Assembly: GCA_013791775.1 (NCBI GenBank) | Contig: VMTE01000012.1 | Coordinates: 122,694-186,693 of the forward strand | Origin: Hyphomonas sp. | GTDB taxonomy: Bacteria > Pseudomonadota > Alphaproteobacteria > Caulobacterales > Hyphomonadaceae | DNA: 64,000 nucleotides | Reading direction: 5' to 3' | Shown: positions 1 through 8,667 of the stretch, in pieces | How positions within the stretch are numbered: the first letter of the stretch is position 1 | How the letters are laid out: each line of letters starts with the position of its first letter | The notes under the pieces: generated by a model | Database searches by the model: none | Seen by the model: the letters and a program-made list of their open reading frames with translations, nothing else | Told to the model about the DNA's origin: nothing | Translations under genes and position numbers: made by a program

Positions 1-1028
1 ATAACTGGACCGCACTCTTCAATTCAGGTGAACGTATCCGCCTGCGGATCATCAACGCATCCGCGATGACGATATTCAATTTCCGGATCCCCGGATTGCC
101 GATGACGGTGGTTGCGGCCGACGGGCTGCATGTGCAACCGGTCGAGACCGACGAGTTCCAGATCGGTGTTGCGGAGACCTATGATGTCGTCGTCACGCCG
201 CCGCGCGCCCGGGCCTTCGCGCTGGTTGCAGAATCCATTGATCGCTCCGGCCAGGTTATCGCAACTTTGGCGCCCGAAGCAGGCCTCGTCGCAACCGCCC
301 CCTTGCTCCGTGAACCGCCCGTGCTGACGCACCGCGACATGGGCATGGACATGTCATCGATTGACCACGGCTCGATGGCCGGGATGGATCATGGCGCGAC
401 GACCATGTCCGATCCGGTCCCGCAAACCCATGACCACCGGATGGGCGTGGGTGTCGACAACGTCTCGATGGTGCAGTTGAGCCGGATCGATGAACCGGGC
501 CTCGGGCTCGAATCAGTCCCGCACAGGGCGCTCAGATATTCGCAACTGCGCAGCCTGACGCCGAACCCCGACACGCGGGCGCCGGGCCGCGAAATGGAGA
601 TCCACCTTACCGGCAACATGGAACGCTACATGTGGTCCTTCGACGGGATGAAGCTCAGCGAGGTGAAGGAGCCGATCATCTTCCATGAAGGCGAACGCCT
701 GCGCGTGACGCTCGTCAACGACACGATGATGTCGCACCCCATCCACCTGCATGGCATGTTCTTCGATCTTGTAGTCGGCGATACCGATCACAAACCGCGC
801 AAGCATACGGTGATCGTCAAGCCTGCCGAGCGCCTGTCTTTTGATGTCACGGCGGACCATGTTGGCGACTGGGCCTTTCACTGCCATCTCTTCTTCCACA
901 TGCACGCCGGTATGATGCAGGTCGTCTCGGTCCTGCCACTCAGCGCAGCGTCTGTTGCTCCGCCTTCGGACGAAAACCCGCAGCCTGAAGTCCGGATGCC
1001 GGACATGCAACACGAAGGACACCGCTGA
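1..1028 (+). CDS. copA: CopA-type multicopper oxidase, C-terminal part (5' end outside window)
   Basis: This periplasmic multicopper oxidase of the CopA/PcoA copper-resistance family oxidises Cu(I). The reading frame is open from base 3, before the first internal ATG at 66, so the N-terminal cupredoxin domain lies upstream of the window. Visible are a linker rich in Met and His (about 345-450) typical of CopA, and the C-terminal copper sites: the HPIHLHG motif near 735 and the HCHLFFHMHAGMM motif near 890, which carry type 1 and type 2/3 ligands. Its TGA overlaps the copB ATG, so the two are translationally coupled. Family assignment is secure; only the length is unknown. Confidence 0.93.
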   Translation, partial: NWTALFNSGERIRLRIINASAMTIFNFRIPGLPMTVVAADGLHVQPVETDEFQIGVAETYDVVVTPPRARAFALVAESIDRSGQVIATLAPEAGLVATAPLLREPPVLTHRDMGMDMSSIDHGSMAGMDHGATTMSDPVPQTHDHRMGVGVDNVSMVQLSRIDEPGLGLESVPHRALRYSQLRSLTPNPDTRAPGREMEIHLTGNMERYMWSFDGMKLSEVKEPIIFHEGERLRVTLVNDTMMSHPIHLHGMFFDLVVGDTDHKPRKHTVIVKPAERLSFDVTADHVGDWAFHCHLFFHMHAGMMQVVSVLPLSAASVAPPSDENPQPEVRMPDMQHEGHR

Positions 1029-1825
1029 TGAAAAGCGCACGTTTCTTCGCGGTGAGCCTCGTGCTCGCCCCATTGGCGCAGGCTCCCGCCTTTGCCCAGG
1101 TAGCGCCTGTCCCGGGTTCACAGGCAGAGGTCTATTGGGACGAGGACGACTTCAAGGCGTCTCAGGACGCCCTGAAAAAAGCTCATGGCGGCGCTGCGAC
1201 GCTGTTCGTCCTTGCCGACCGGTTCGAGTACCAGTCGGGCGATGGCTCGCCCGCTCTTCTCCTGGAAGGCCAGGGCTGGTGGGGGACGGATGAAAGCCGG
1301 CTCTGGATTAAATCCATGATCGACTACGATCTTGATGCCGGCACGTTTGAAGAAGCCGAAGTCCAGGCGCTCTGGTCGCGTCCGGTCACACGGTATTTCG
1401 ATGTCCAGGCCGGCCTGCGCCATGATTTCGAACCGGGCCCGTCGCGCACATATGCTGTTCTCGGCGTTCAAGGGCTCGCCCCCTACTGGTTCGAAGTCGG
1501 CGGGGCCGTGTTTCTCAGCGAGGAAGGCGATCTCTCCGCCCGCGTCGAGGCCCAGTATGAGTTCCGGTTCACGCAGCGCCTCATCCTGCAGCCGCGCACG
1601 GAGCTGAACTTCGCGGCAGAGGACGTGCCCGAACTCGAAACCGGCGCCGGGCTCTCGACAGCGGAAGTTGGCCTGCGCCTGCGCTATGAGGCCGATCGTC
1701 AGTTTGCCCCCTATATCGGGGTCAACTGGAAAGCCTCAACCGGCGATACGGCAGACTATGCCCGCGCCCGGAGCGAGGATACCGAAACGCTCTCCTTCGT
1801 CACGGGCATCAGGCTGTGGTTCTGA
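1028..1825 (+). CDS. copB: Copper resistance protein B, outer membrane
   Basis: This 265-residue CopB/PcoB-family protein begins with a signal peptide (hydrophobic stretch to about residue 22, AFA-Q cleavage) and ends in Phe, as expected for an outer-membrane beta-barrel. It is the usual partner of CopA. The repeated aromatic/acidic strands (for example QAGLRHDF and YEFRFTQR) match the family. It lacks the long Met/His-rich N-terminal region found in some CopB proteins, so copper binding must rest on the barrel or on CopA. The start overlaps the copA stop (TGATG). Role in copper binding or export across the outer membrane is known for the family, not shown here. Confidence 0.9.
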   Translation: MKSARFFAVSLVLAPLAQAPAFAQVAPVPGSQAEVYWDEDDFKASQDALKKAHGGAATLFVLADRFEYQSGDGSPALLLEGQGWWGTDESRLWIKSMIDYDLDAGTFEEAEVQALWSRPVTRYFDVQAGLRHDFEPGPSRTYAVLGVQGLAPYWFEVGGAVFLSEEGDLSARVEAQYEFRFTQRLILQPRTELNFAAEDVPELETGAGLSTAEVGLRLRYEADRQFAPYIGVNWKASTGDTADYARARSEDTETLSFVTGIRLWF

Positions 1826-1950
1826 ACCATCGCCGGCAAGCCTTGCACCGGACCGGCCCATGACTCCTGTGAGTGAAACCAAAAAGCATTCCGGGCGTTA
1901 TCATCAGGCGTTCCGACAATAAGATACGGCCGATCGTCGCCAGAGACCAC

Positions 1951-1991
1951 ATACCCCTACAGGGTAATTGACCGATACGGTATAGGGGTAT
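1951..1991. promoter_or_regulatory. CsoR/RcnR-like operator and promoter before the copper ATPase
   Basis: A perfect 9-bp inverted repeat, ATACCCCTA (1951-1959) and TAGGGGTAT (1983-1991), has half-centres about 32 bp apart, close to three helical turns. The left arm continues as a smaller dyad, ATACCCctacaGGGTAA, which resembles CsoR/RcnR-type operators. A TTGACC hexamer (1968-1973) and TATACA (1989-1994), 15 bp apart, could be the promoter, so a bound repressor would cover it. The start codon follows at 2029 after AGGAGC. No csoR-like gene is in the window. Confidence 0.6.
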
Positions 1992-2028
1992 ACACAAAGG
2001 CCAAATCCAAAGTACGCAGGAGCACGGC

Positions 2029-4419
2029 ATGTCCTCTACCGAAGCCAAGACAACAGCGGATCAGTCAGCGAAACGCGATCCCGTCTGCGGCATGACCCCG
2101 AAGGCAGACACTCCGCACCGCCTCATGCACGAAGGCGGCGAAGTCCTCTTTTGCAGTGCGGATTGCAAGACAAAGTTCGAGGCAAATCCCGCTGCCTACA
2201 TGAATGCCGCCACTGCCCATGACGCGGATACGCATGACCACTCGGGCCACGGGGCCGGCTGCCACGATCATGCCGGCGCGTCCTCTCCGAAGACGGCAGC
2301 TCCGGGAAGTCAGTGGACCTGCCCCATGCATCCGGAGATCGTGCGGGACGGACCGGGCGCCTGCCCGATCTGCGGCATGGCGCTGGAGCCGATGACGCCG
2401 AGCGCGGGCGACGGCCCCAACCCCGAGCTACGCGACATGAAGCGCCGCTTTCTGTTCGGTCTGGTACTGTCTTTGCCTTTGCTTGTCATCGAAATGGGCG
2501 GCCATTTCTTCGAAGTTGACCGGTTTATTCCGCCCACGATCAATCCCTGGATCCAGATGGCACTGGCGACGCCGGTGGTGCTGTGGGCGGGCTGGCCGTT
2601 TTTTGCGCGGGCAGCTGCATCGGTGGCAAATCGCAGCCTCAATATGTTTTCGCTGATTGCGCTTGGTACCGGCGCGGCCTGGAGCTACAGCATGGTCGCC
2701 GCAATTGCGCCGGGCATCTTCCCGGCCGAACTGCGCTCCGTTCGTGGCACCGTGCCGGTCTATTTCGAGGCCTCTGCCGTGATCATCACGCTGGTGCTGC
2801 TTGGCCAGGTACTCGAACTCCAGGCGCGCGAAGCGACGGGGAGTGCCATCCGGGCCCTGCTTGATCTTGCACCGAAAACCGCCCGGCGCATCCATGCAGA
2901 CGGGCGCGAGGAAGATGTGTCGCTTGAGGTAATCGTCGCCGGTGACCGCCTGCGCGTGCGGCCGGGGGAAAAAATACCGGCAGACGGCGTCGTCCTTGAG
3001 GGACGCTCCTCCGTCGACGAATCCATGATCACAGGCGAATCCATGCCCGTGACCAAATCGGTCAATGACCGGGTGATTGGCGCAACGGTCAACCAGACCG
3101 GCGGTCTCATTGTCGAAGCGCAGCGTGTCGGCAGCGAGACCATGCTCTCCCAGATCGTCCGTCTCGTGGCCGACGCACAGCGCAGCCGTGCGCCCATCCA
3201 GCGCCTCGCAGACCAGGTGTCGGGCTGGTTCGTTCCGGCCGTGATCGTCGTCGCTGTGGCGGCCTTCTTCGGCTGGCTTGTGTTCGGACCAGAGCCTGCC
3301 TTCTCCTACGGTCTCATAGCGGCCGTCTCGGTGCTGATCATCGCCTGTCCCTGCGCGCTCGGCCTTGCCACGCCGATGTCGATCATGACCGGTGTTGGCG
3401 CAGGCGCGCGCGCCGGCGTGCTGATCCGGAATGCCGAGGCGCTCGAACGACTGGAAAAAGTAGACACCCTGCTCATCGACAAGACCGGAACCCTGACGGA
3501 AGGCAAGCCCGCCCTCGTTGGAATCGACATGACGCCGGGCGCGGACGAAAACGCCGCCCTGCGCATCGCCGCGAGCCTCGAAAGCCGCAGCGAGCATCCC
3601 TTGGCCGCCGCGATCGTCGCCGCAGCCCGCGCAAAGGAGCTTACGCTCGCCGAGCCTTCAGATTTCGACTCTCCCACCGGAAAAGGTGTTGTGGGCAACG
3701 TCGAGGGACAAAAGGTGGCGCTGGGCGCTGAGCGCTTCATGGCCGAACTCGACATCGACACGGCCGCGCTGAACCTGCTCGCAGAACGCCGCCGGAAAGA
3801 CGGTGCAACGGCCATCTATCTGGCCGTCGATGGCGTCGCCCTTGCGGTGCTCGCCATTGCCGACCCGGTGAAGGCATCGACGCCGAACGCGCTGAAAGCT
3901 CTTCGGAATGCAGGCATCCATATCGTCATGGCGACCGGCGACAATCGCACAACCGCGGACGCCATCGCGCGCGTGCTCAGCATCGATGCTGTCGAAGCCG
4001 AAGTCTTGCCTGCCCAGAAGGCCGAGATCGTGAAGCGCCTGATGGCCGAAGGCCGGGTCGTTGCCATGGCGGGAGACGGCGTCAATGACGCACCCGCCCT
4101 GGCAGCCGCCGATGTTGGTGTCGCGATGGGCACCGGCACAGACGTCGCCATCGAAAGCGCGGGCGTCACCCTGCTCAGGGGCGACCTTGATGGTATTGTA
4201 CGGGCCCGGAATATCTCACGGGCGACCATGCGGAACATCCGCCAGAACCTGTTTTTTGCTTTTGCCTACAATGCTGCGGGCATACCCATCGCTGCCGGCG
4301 TCCTCTATCCCCTCACTGGTACCCTGCTCTCTCCGATGATTGCAGCCGCCGCGATGGCACTTTCTTCGGTGTCCGTGATCGCCAATTCCCTGCGCCTGAG
4401 TGCGCTGGAGCGAAAGTAG
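2029..4419 (+). CDS. Copper/silver-translocating P1B-type ATPase
   Basis: This 796-residue inner-membrane ATPase exports Cu(I)/Ag(I). Domains in order are: a YHS metal-binding domain (about residues 18-58, RDPVCGM and CSADC), a His-rich linker (about 60-85), a heavy-metal-binding domain with CPMHP and CPICGM (about 97-122), eight predicted membrane helices, the transport motif CPC (about residue 440), phosphorylation motif DKTGT (Asp about 484), and GDGVNDAP (about 683). The N-terminus uses YHS plus HMBD rather than classical CxxC HMA domains, as in CopF/SilP-like exporters. The gene stands alone behind its own operator, next to copAB. Metal preference between Cu and Ag cannot be read from sequence. 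Confidence 0.95.
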   Translation: MSSTEAKTTADQSAKRDPVCGMTPKADTPHRLMHEGGEVLFCSADCKTKFEANPAAYMNAATAHDADTHDHSGHGAGCHDHAGASSPKTAAPGSQWTCPMHPEIVRDGPGACPICGMALEPMTPSAGDGPNPELRDMKRRFLFGLVLSLPLLVIEMGGHFFEVDRFIPPTINPWIQMALATPVVLWAGWPFFARAAASVANRSLNMFSLIALGTGAAWSYSMVAAIAPGIFPAELRSVRGTVPVYFEASAVIITLVLLGQVLELQAREATGSAIRALLDLAPKTARRIHADGREEDVSLEVIVAGDRLRVRPGEKIPADGVVLEGRSSVDESMITGESMPVTKSVNDRVIGATVNQTGGLIVEAQRVGSETMLSQIVRLVADAQRSRAPIQRLADQVSGWFVPAVIVVAVAAFFGWLVFGPEPAFSYGLIAAVSVLIIACPCALGLATPMSIMTGVGAGARAGVLIRNAEALERLEKVDTLLIDKTGTLTEGKPALVGIDMTPGADENAALRIAASLESRSEHPLAAAIVAAARAKELTLAEPSDFDSPTGKGVVGNVEGQKVALGAERFMAELDIDTAALNLLAERRRKDGATAIYLAVDGVALAVLAIADPVKASTPNALKALRNAGIHIVMATGDNRTTADAIARVLSIDAVEAEVLPAQKAEIVKRLMAEGRVVAMAGDGVNDAPALAAADVGVAMGTGTDVAIESAGVTLLRGDLDGIVRARNISRATMRNIRQNLFFAFAYNAAGIPIAAGVLYPLTGTLLSPMIAAAAMALSSVSVIANSLRLSALERK

Positions 4420-4596
4420 GGGAAGCCTGATCCCGGGGCGAGGCTGAGCAGAACCATCGACACAGCCCCCTCGGTCAGCGCGGGCGCCCCCCCCCTTTTC
4501 CGCCGGCCGTTCTGATGGCTTTCGGGCGGCCGGGCTTTCGTCCGGCGTGCTTTGCAGGTTTCGCGGAAGCGATGGCCGGCGCCCCAGACTGCCGGC

Positions 4597-4983
4597 TCAG
4601 ATTGCAGCAACGGCTTTCGCCAGCAGGTCCCGAACCTGAGCCGCCACAGCCTGAAGATCCGCGTTCCCGATGGCCTGCATGGAGGCGACTGGGTCGATCG
4701 CACTGATCTCCACGCCGCCCTCGACTCCCCTCAGGATCACATTGCAAGGCAGCATCGCGCCCACACGCGGTTCCATACCGATCGCTTGATACGCCATCTT
4801 CGGGTTGCAGGCGCCAAGTATGCGGTAGGCCGGCATCTCGACATTGAGCTTCTTCTTCATGGTCGCCTGAACGTCGATCTCGGTCAGAACTCCAAAGCCC
4901 TGGTCACTCAGCGCCTTGCGGGTTCGAAGGTCGGCTTCGTCAAACGTGATGCCTGAGATGATTCGATTGATCGTGTAGGTCAT
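4597..4983 (-). CDS. DUF302 family protein
   Basis: This 128-residue cytoplasmic protein has no signal peptide. The central stretch (KKKLNVEMPAYRILGACNPK, about residues 43-62) followed by IGMEPRVGAMLPCNVILR is the hallmark of DUF302, a small alpha/beta fold of unknown function often found beside metal or sulfur genes. Here it lies downstream of, and convergent with, the copper ATPase. The start at 4983 is preceded by GGAGAAT. A role in metal or redox stress is only suggested by position. Confidence 0.85.
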   Translation of the reverse strand: MTYTINRIISGITFDEADLRTRKALSDQGFGVLTEIDVQATMKKKLNVEMPAYRILGACNPKMAYQAIGMEPRVGAMLPCNVILRGVEGGVEISAIDPVASMQAIGNADLQAVAAQVRDLLAKAVAAI

Positions 4984-5288
4984 GGGAATTCTCCGTTGCC
5001 GCGTGCGCCGACGCCCTGTCAGAACGGCCGGGAACCGAAGTCAGTTCCAAGGTCCGGATACATCTTAGACCGCCGCCGCCCCTTGGGCGACCTCCAAGTC
5101 TGGTTCAATGAACTCGCAGCCTCTTTTATGGCGCTTTCAATGGCGCCGAGAAGATCACTTCTGCGAACGTTAAAGTCTCTGTATATATTTGATTTATTCT
5201 ATATTTTCTTCTGGTGAAGCCAGAAGGAATGCCAGCTTTTCGCCTGTACAACCGAAAGCGTTTGCATGAAGTCATGCCGAATGTCGGG
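4984..5288. other. Intergenic region without a recognisable gene
   Basis: About 305 bp between the DUF302 gene start and the end of a TetR gene. The stretch 5165-5215 is much richer in A and T than its surroundings and probably contains a promoter or a junction of foreign DNA. No coding frame with family resemblance, repeat or RNA is visible. Confidence 0.5.
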
Positions 5289-5840
5289 TCAGGCTATGCG
5301 TTCAGCGATTGCCGCTCCCGCTTCATTCGCTGCCAGACGAATTTCTGACTTTGTGGCTCCACTGCGCGCAAGACCATGTAGTCCAAGGGCCGACGCAAAG
5401 ACAAAGTTGGCCAAACCGGCATCGCCGCGAGCAAGCTTCTTCAGCTTTCTCAGCAATTGTCCGCGAGCTCTCAGCACGTGCTTTTGAACATCCCTGTCCA
5501 GCACTGACACGTTAAGCAGCGTTTCGGAAAACAAGCAGCCTCTGCTCCCCTGCGCTGAGACAAAGTCGCCCACCGTACGGATAAAGTCCGGCAATGCGCC
5601 AGGATCGGAGCGATCCAGCATGGTGAGGCGTGGTAATAGTATCTGTTCCAGGTACCGGCCAAAGGCCTCGATAAAGGCATGCGGTTTGTCGCGAAAGGCC
5701 CGGTAAAAGCTGCCGCGCAGGATCCCGGCGGATTCCTGCAGCTTATCGACATCGGCGCCCGCATAGCCGTGGGTCCAGAACACATCTACGAATGCGTCCA
5801 GTGCTACGTCCCGGTCAAAATTGCGCGGTCTGCCTGCCAT
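5289..5840 (-). CDS. TetR/AcrR family regulator
   Basis: A 183-residue one-component repressor. The N-terminal helix-turn-helix (about residues 10-50) reads FDRDVALDAFVDVFWTHGYA, followed by a GSFYRAF recognition helix. The ligand-binding half is divergent as usual and contains a Cys (SRGCLF). I start it at 5840 (MAGRPRNFD) rather than at 5864, because MAGRPR is the usual beginning of this subfamily. The downstream carboxymuconolactone decarboxylase-like gene begins on the far side of an operator-rich gap and points the same way, so the regulated target is uncertain. Confidence 0.88.
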   Translation of the reverse strand: MAGRPRNFDRDVALDAFVDVFWTHGYAGADVDKLQESAGILRGSFYRAFRDKPHAFIEAFGRYLEQILLPRLTMLDRSDPGALPDFIRTVGDFVSAQGSRGCLFSETLLNVSVLDRDVQKHVLRARGQLLRKLKKLARGDAGLANFVFASALGLHGLARSGATKSEIRLAANEAGAAIAERIA

Positions 5841-5888
5841 GGGGGTTAAATGTAGCCCCCACACCGATTAGGCAAGTGCCTACACTTG
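5841..5888. promoter_or_regulatory. Two palindromes before the TetR gene
   Basis: Directly before the TetR start are a GGGGG/CCCCC dyad (5841-5845 and 5856-5860) and the palindrome CAAGTGcctaCACTTG (5873-5888), a 6-4-6 dyad. Either could be the autoregulatory operator. Confidence 0.45.
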
Positions 5889-5935
5889 TCGAGCGACAGG
5901 CCGCGCAATCTCAACTGTCAGAAGCAGATCTTGGT

Positions 5936-6490
5936 TTAAGCGGGAACTTTCCACTCGAACTTCGCAAAGGCGGCATCAACCGGCGTGTCGGCCAGATGAT
6001 TGGCGTAGTTCGACATCGTCTTTTGTGCGAGTCCAACGAGCACGTCCAAAATCTGACGCGGGGTGAAACCGGCATCGAGGAACTGCGCCACTTGCGCTTC
6101 CTCCAGGCGGCCGCGCTGGCGAACCAGGGCGAGCGTGAATTGACGCAGGGCTTCAAGCCGTGAATCCTTCAACGGTGACTCGGCGCGAAGCGCTTCAACG
6201 TCGTCAGCATCTACACCTTGCATCAAGGCAATCGCCGTATGCGCCGGCACGCAATAGTGACAGGCATTCTCGACATTGATTGTCATCCAGACGACGTTTC
6301 GCTCGACTTTGCTGAGGCTCGTGCGCTCGAACAGCGCATGGAGCGTCTTGTAGGCTTCCAGATGCTCCGGGCTTTCGGCCATTACGGCGTGAAGATTCGG
6401 TATGCGCCCAAACGCCTTCACGGAATTCTCAAGCAGAGGCTTCGAAGCCTCCGGAGCGGTATCGATATCGTGGATTTTGAAACTGGACAT
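5936..6490 (-). CDS. Carboxymuconolactone decarboxylase/AhpD-like protein
   Basis: A 184-residue all-helical protein of the CMD/AhpD superfamily. The signature lies around residues 75-95: ENACHYCVPAHTAIA, with the CxxC pair used by AhpD-type alkylhydroperoxidases and a His six residues after the first Cys. The C-terminal half (RQFTLALVRQRG, LVGLAQKTMSNYANHL) matches the family. Likely role is peroxidase or redox relay in the cytoplasm; the substrate is unknown. Its upstream gap holds a TetR-type operator (6528-6545). The same protein family occurs again at 6537-7130 and 18540-19091. Confidence 0.9.
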   Translation of the reverse strand: MSSFKIHDIDTAPEASKPLLENSVKAFGRIPNLHAVMAESPEHLEAYKTLHALFERTSLSKVERNVVWMTINVENACHYCVPAHTAIALMQGVDADDVEALRAESPLKDSRLEALRQFTLALVRQRGRLEEAQVAQFLDAGFTPRQILDVLVGLAQKTMSNYANHLADTPVDAAFAKFEWKVPA

Positions 6491-6527
6491 GGCTCTCTCC
6501 GTAGTTGGAGAGGACGAAATGGGTATT

Positions 6528-6545
6528 GTTTACCGACTAGTCAAT
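6528..6545. promoter_or_regulatory. TetR-type operator before AhpD-like gene
   Basis: The 18-mer GTTTACCGACTAGTCAAT, 38 bp before the start at 6490, shares 14 of 18 bases with GTTTACCGACCAGTAAAC at 24918 and, read on the other strand, 15 of 18 with the site at 24886. It overlaps the end of the preceding gene. Confidence 0.5.
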
Positions 6546-7130
6546 AATGGAACTTCGAGATTCTTCCTGAGTCCCGAACAGTCCTTCTCGCCTTCCCCAT
6601 TCGACGTACCCTCCCTGCCGCCTTTGCTCCAGAGCCGCCTTATCCGGCTTTTCATACTCAGACCCCGGAATGATGCCTGCTGCATGAACAAGGCGGTTCA
6701 TGAAGGCGTAGAGTGAAACAACCAGGACTGCATCATAGACAGCCGACTCGCTCCACCCCGATGCAAACAGCACTTCGGTGTCTCCTCGGACGATGCGCTC
6801 CGGCTCAAGCGTCAGTTTCCGTGCAAATCGCAGCAACGCCCGCAGCTCCGGACGAACCGGCGCCGACTCGAAGTCGGCGAACAATGCATCGATCAGGTCC
6901 ACGCTGATCCCGAAGGCTTCAGCCATGACGCGGTGCGCTCCGTAGCAGAATGCGCATTGATTTAGTCCGGAGACCCAGGCGGCAATCAATTCCCGGTCAG
7001 CGACGGAAAGGTCACTATCCCGACGCATGATATCGTCGTGCAAAGACAAAAGCGGGGAGACCCCGCGCGGAAAGCTGCGAAAGACATCCCTGAGGTGCGC
7101 ATCGTCATTTAGTGAGGGGAAGTTCGACAT
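6537..7130 (-). CDS. Peroxidase-related enzyme, CMD/AhpD-like
   Basis: A 197-residue member of the uncharacterised peroxidase-related branch of the AhpD-like superfamily. The motif QCAFCYGAHRVMAEAFG (about residues 58-74) contains the CxxC pair plus the following His. I place the start at 7130 (MSNFPSLND), preceded by GGAGACGCGGC, instead of further upstream. It is followed on the same strand by the other AhpD-like gene at 6490, with the TetR-type operator between, so the two may be expressed together or separately. Substrate unknown. Confidence 0.85.
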   Translation of the reverse strand: MSNFPSLNDDAHLRDVFRSFPRGVSPLLSLHDDIMRRDSDLSVADRELIAAWVSGLNQCAFCYGAHRVMAEAFGISVDLIDALFADFESAPVRPELRALLRFARKLTLEPERIVRGDTEVLFASGWSESAVYDAVLVVSLYAFMNRLVHAAGIIPGSEYEKPDKAALEQRRQGGYVEWGRREGLFGTQEESRSSIID

Positions 7131-7284
7131 GCCGCGTCTCCAATTTTCATCGGCAGTCTGCCGATTTTCTTTTTTTGCCCCTCTCGTTTCACCCGCGCTC
7201 GCTCGGGCTGTCAATCGAAATGGATGACTGGAAGTCTCAGAAGAAATAGGCTTATCCTTTTATTGACCCTCCAGTCACCAATCG

Positions 7285-7316
7285 CGGGTTCGTGAACGAT
7301 GTGCACGGGTTCGTGA
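7285..7316 (+). repeat. Direct repeat upstream of the bufferin operon
   Basis: CGGGTTCGTGA occurs at 7285-7295 and again at 7306-7316, exactly 21 bp apart (two helical turns), about 90-120 bp before bufA. This arrangement is typical of tandem sites for an activator bound on one face of the helix. Confidence 0.55.
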
Positions 7317-7352
7317 GTTCTGGAATCGGGTCAGCACGGATAGTCAGGAGAT

Positions 7353-7376
7353 GTTCCGCCAGATCACATGCGGAAC
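7353..7376 (+). promoter_or_regulatory. Inverted repeat in the bufA leader
   Basis: GTTCCGC (7353-7359) and GCGGAAC (7370-7376) form a perfect 7-bp dyad with a 10-nt spacer, 30 bp before the bufA start. It could be an operator or an mRNA hairpin. Confidence 0.4.
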
Positions 7377-7406
7377 TAACGGAACAACTCCCAGAGGAAC
7401 TCCTTC

Positions 7407-7781
7407 ATGTCCCAGAACACCTTCATCGCAAAATCCATCCTGGCGGGCCTTACGCTTGCCGCCGCCGCAAGTGGCGCGGCCTACGCCAAACCGAACACAC
7501 AGCTGACGCTCGCGCCAAACGCACCCGCAGAGGTCCAGGCCGACTTCGCCTCCTGGCAGGGCGGTGAGCGCCTCTCGGGCCGCAAAGACAAGTGCTTCGG
7601 TATCGCACTGTCCGGCGAGAATGATTGCAAGGCCGGCAAAGGCACGAGCTGCGAAGGCACCTCGACCGTCGACTTTCAGGGCAATGCCTGGACCTATGCG
7701 CCGAAGGGCGCCTGCGAGTTCATCCAGACCCCGGTAGGCCCCGCCTCGCTGAGCGAACTTGATCGCAGCAACCCGGCCTGA
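7407..7781 (+). CDS. bufA: Bufferin precursor (DUF2282, BufA)
   Basis: A 124-residue precursor of the DUF2282 family. Bufferins are RiPPs known from Caulobacter that bind copper in the periplasm after a DUF692/MNIO enzyme modifies their cysteines. A signal peptide (residues 1-27, AYA cleavage) is followed by the conserved core with four Cys at 63, 74, 82 and 103 in the contexts [18 protein letters not shown] and KGAC. The following genes are exactly the MNIO enzyme and its DUF2063 partner, which makes the assignment firm. Some 20 residues after the last Cys form an extra C-terminal tail. Start is set by GAGGAACTCC before the ATG. Confidence 0.93.
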   Translation: MSQNTFIAKSILAGLTLAAAASGAAYAKPNTQLTLAPNAPAEVQADFASWQGGERLSGRKDKCFGIALSGENDCKAGKGTSCEGTSTVDFQGNAWTYAPKGACEFIQTPVGPASLSELDRSNPA

Positions 7782-7809
7782 TCGGGAAAAGGATCCTCGG
7801 ACCACAGCA

Positions 7810-8667
7810 ATGCCCCCCTCACCGTCCCTTCCGCTCCACGCAGGTCTTGGCCTGAAACCGGAACACTACCGGGCGGCGCTCGAGACTGAATGCGACGGGC
7901 TGTGGTTCGAGGTACATCCTGAAAACTACATGGTTGATGGCGGCCCGAGGCTTGCCTGGCTGGAAGCCCTGCGCGCCTCGCGCGCCCTCAGTTTCCACGG
8001 TGTCGGCGCTTCCCTCGGCGGTCTCGAGCCGTTCAACCCCGATCATCTTGCCCGGCTGAAACAGCTCATCAGCCGGTTTGAACCGGAACAAGTGTCCGAA
8101 CACGCAACATTCTCCGCACATGCAGGCAGGTATCACGCCGACCTGCTGCCACTGCCGCGCACGCATGAAGCCCTGAGCCATCTTTCGAACCGGATCGATG
8201 CCTTTCAGTCGTCAATCGGGCGAAGAATTCTCGTCGAAAACCCTACAAACTACCTACCCTTCGCAAGTGAGATGGATGAGCCGGACTTCCTCGTCGACGT
8301 CGCCCGAAGGGCAGGTTGCGGCCTTCTGATGGATCTCAATAACATCTGGATCAGCGCGGCTAACACCGGCGTGGATCCATATGCGTATGTGAGAGCCGTC
8401 CCGTCCGGACTGGTCGGCGAAATTCATATCGCAGGCCATTCCCCTGATCACCTGCTCGGCGACAAGTTTCTGATCGACAGTCACGGCGAGCCCATAAGCG
8501 GCGGCGTCTGGCATCTGCTCAGTGCCGCGCTCGAACTCTGGGGGCCCAAACCTGTTCTGATCGAGCGGGACGCCAACATTCCGCCCTTTGAAGACCTGAT
8601 GAGCGAAAGAAGCCGCGCCGAGACCCTGATCTTGCAGCAGAAGCAACAGGTCCATGACGCCGCTTGA
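7810..8667 (+). CDS. bufB: MNIO-family bufferin-modifying enzyme (DUF692, BufB)
   Basis: A 285-residue TIM-barrel multinuclear non-heme iron oxidase. The family installs oxazole/thiooxazole-type modifications on cysteines of its peptide. Expected metal-ligand regions are visible: FHGVG (about residue 66), SEHATFS (about 98), LVENPTNY (about 143), LMDLNN (about 176), HIAGHS (about 205), DSHGE (about 224) and LIERD (about 255). I choose the ATG at 7810 (MPPSPSLPL), because the family begins shortly before LGLKPEHY; an upstream ATG at 7759 would overlap bufA. It overlaps bufC by 14 bp. Confidence 0.95.
   Translation: MPPSPSLPLHAGLGLKPEHYRAALETECDGLWFEVHPENYMVDGGPRLAWLEALRASRALSFHGVGASLGGLEPFNPDHLARLKQLISRFEPEQVSEHATFSAHAGRYHADLLPLPRTHEALSHLSNRIDAFQSSIGRRILVENPTNYLPFASEMDEPDFLVDVARRAGCGLLMDLNNIWISAANTGVDPYAYVRAVPSGLVGEIHIAGHSPDHLLGDKFLIDSHGEPISGGVWHLLSAALELWGPKPVLIERDANIPPFEDLMSERSRAETLILQQKQQVHDAA

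Noticed and set aside
2428-3597. 389-codon open frame opposite the copper ATPase
   Set aside because: A composition shadow of the ATPase gene with many His/Arg/Gly codons and no recognisable domain.
4475-4747. Possible basic AT-hook-like protein (GRPK-type motifs) on the minus strand
   Set aside because: It overlaps the end of the DUF302 gene and a run of C bases; the motifs arise from low-complexity GC-rich sequence.
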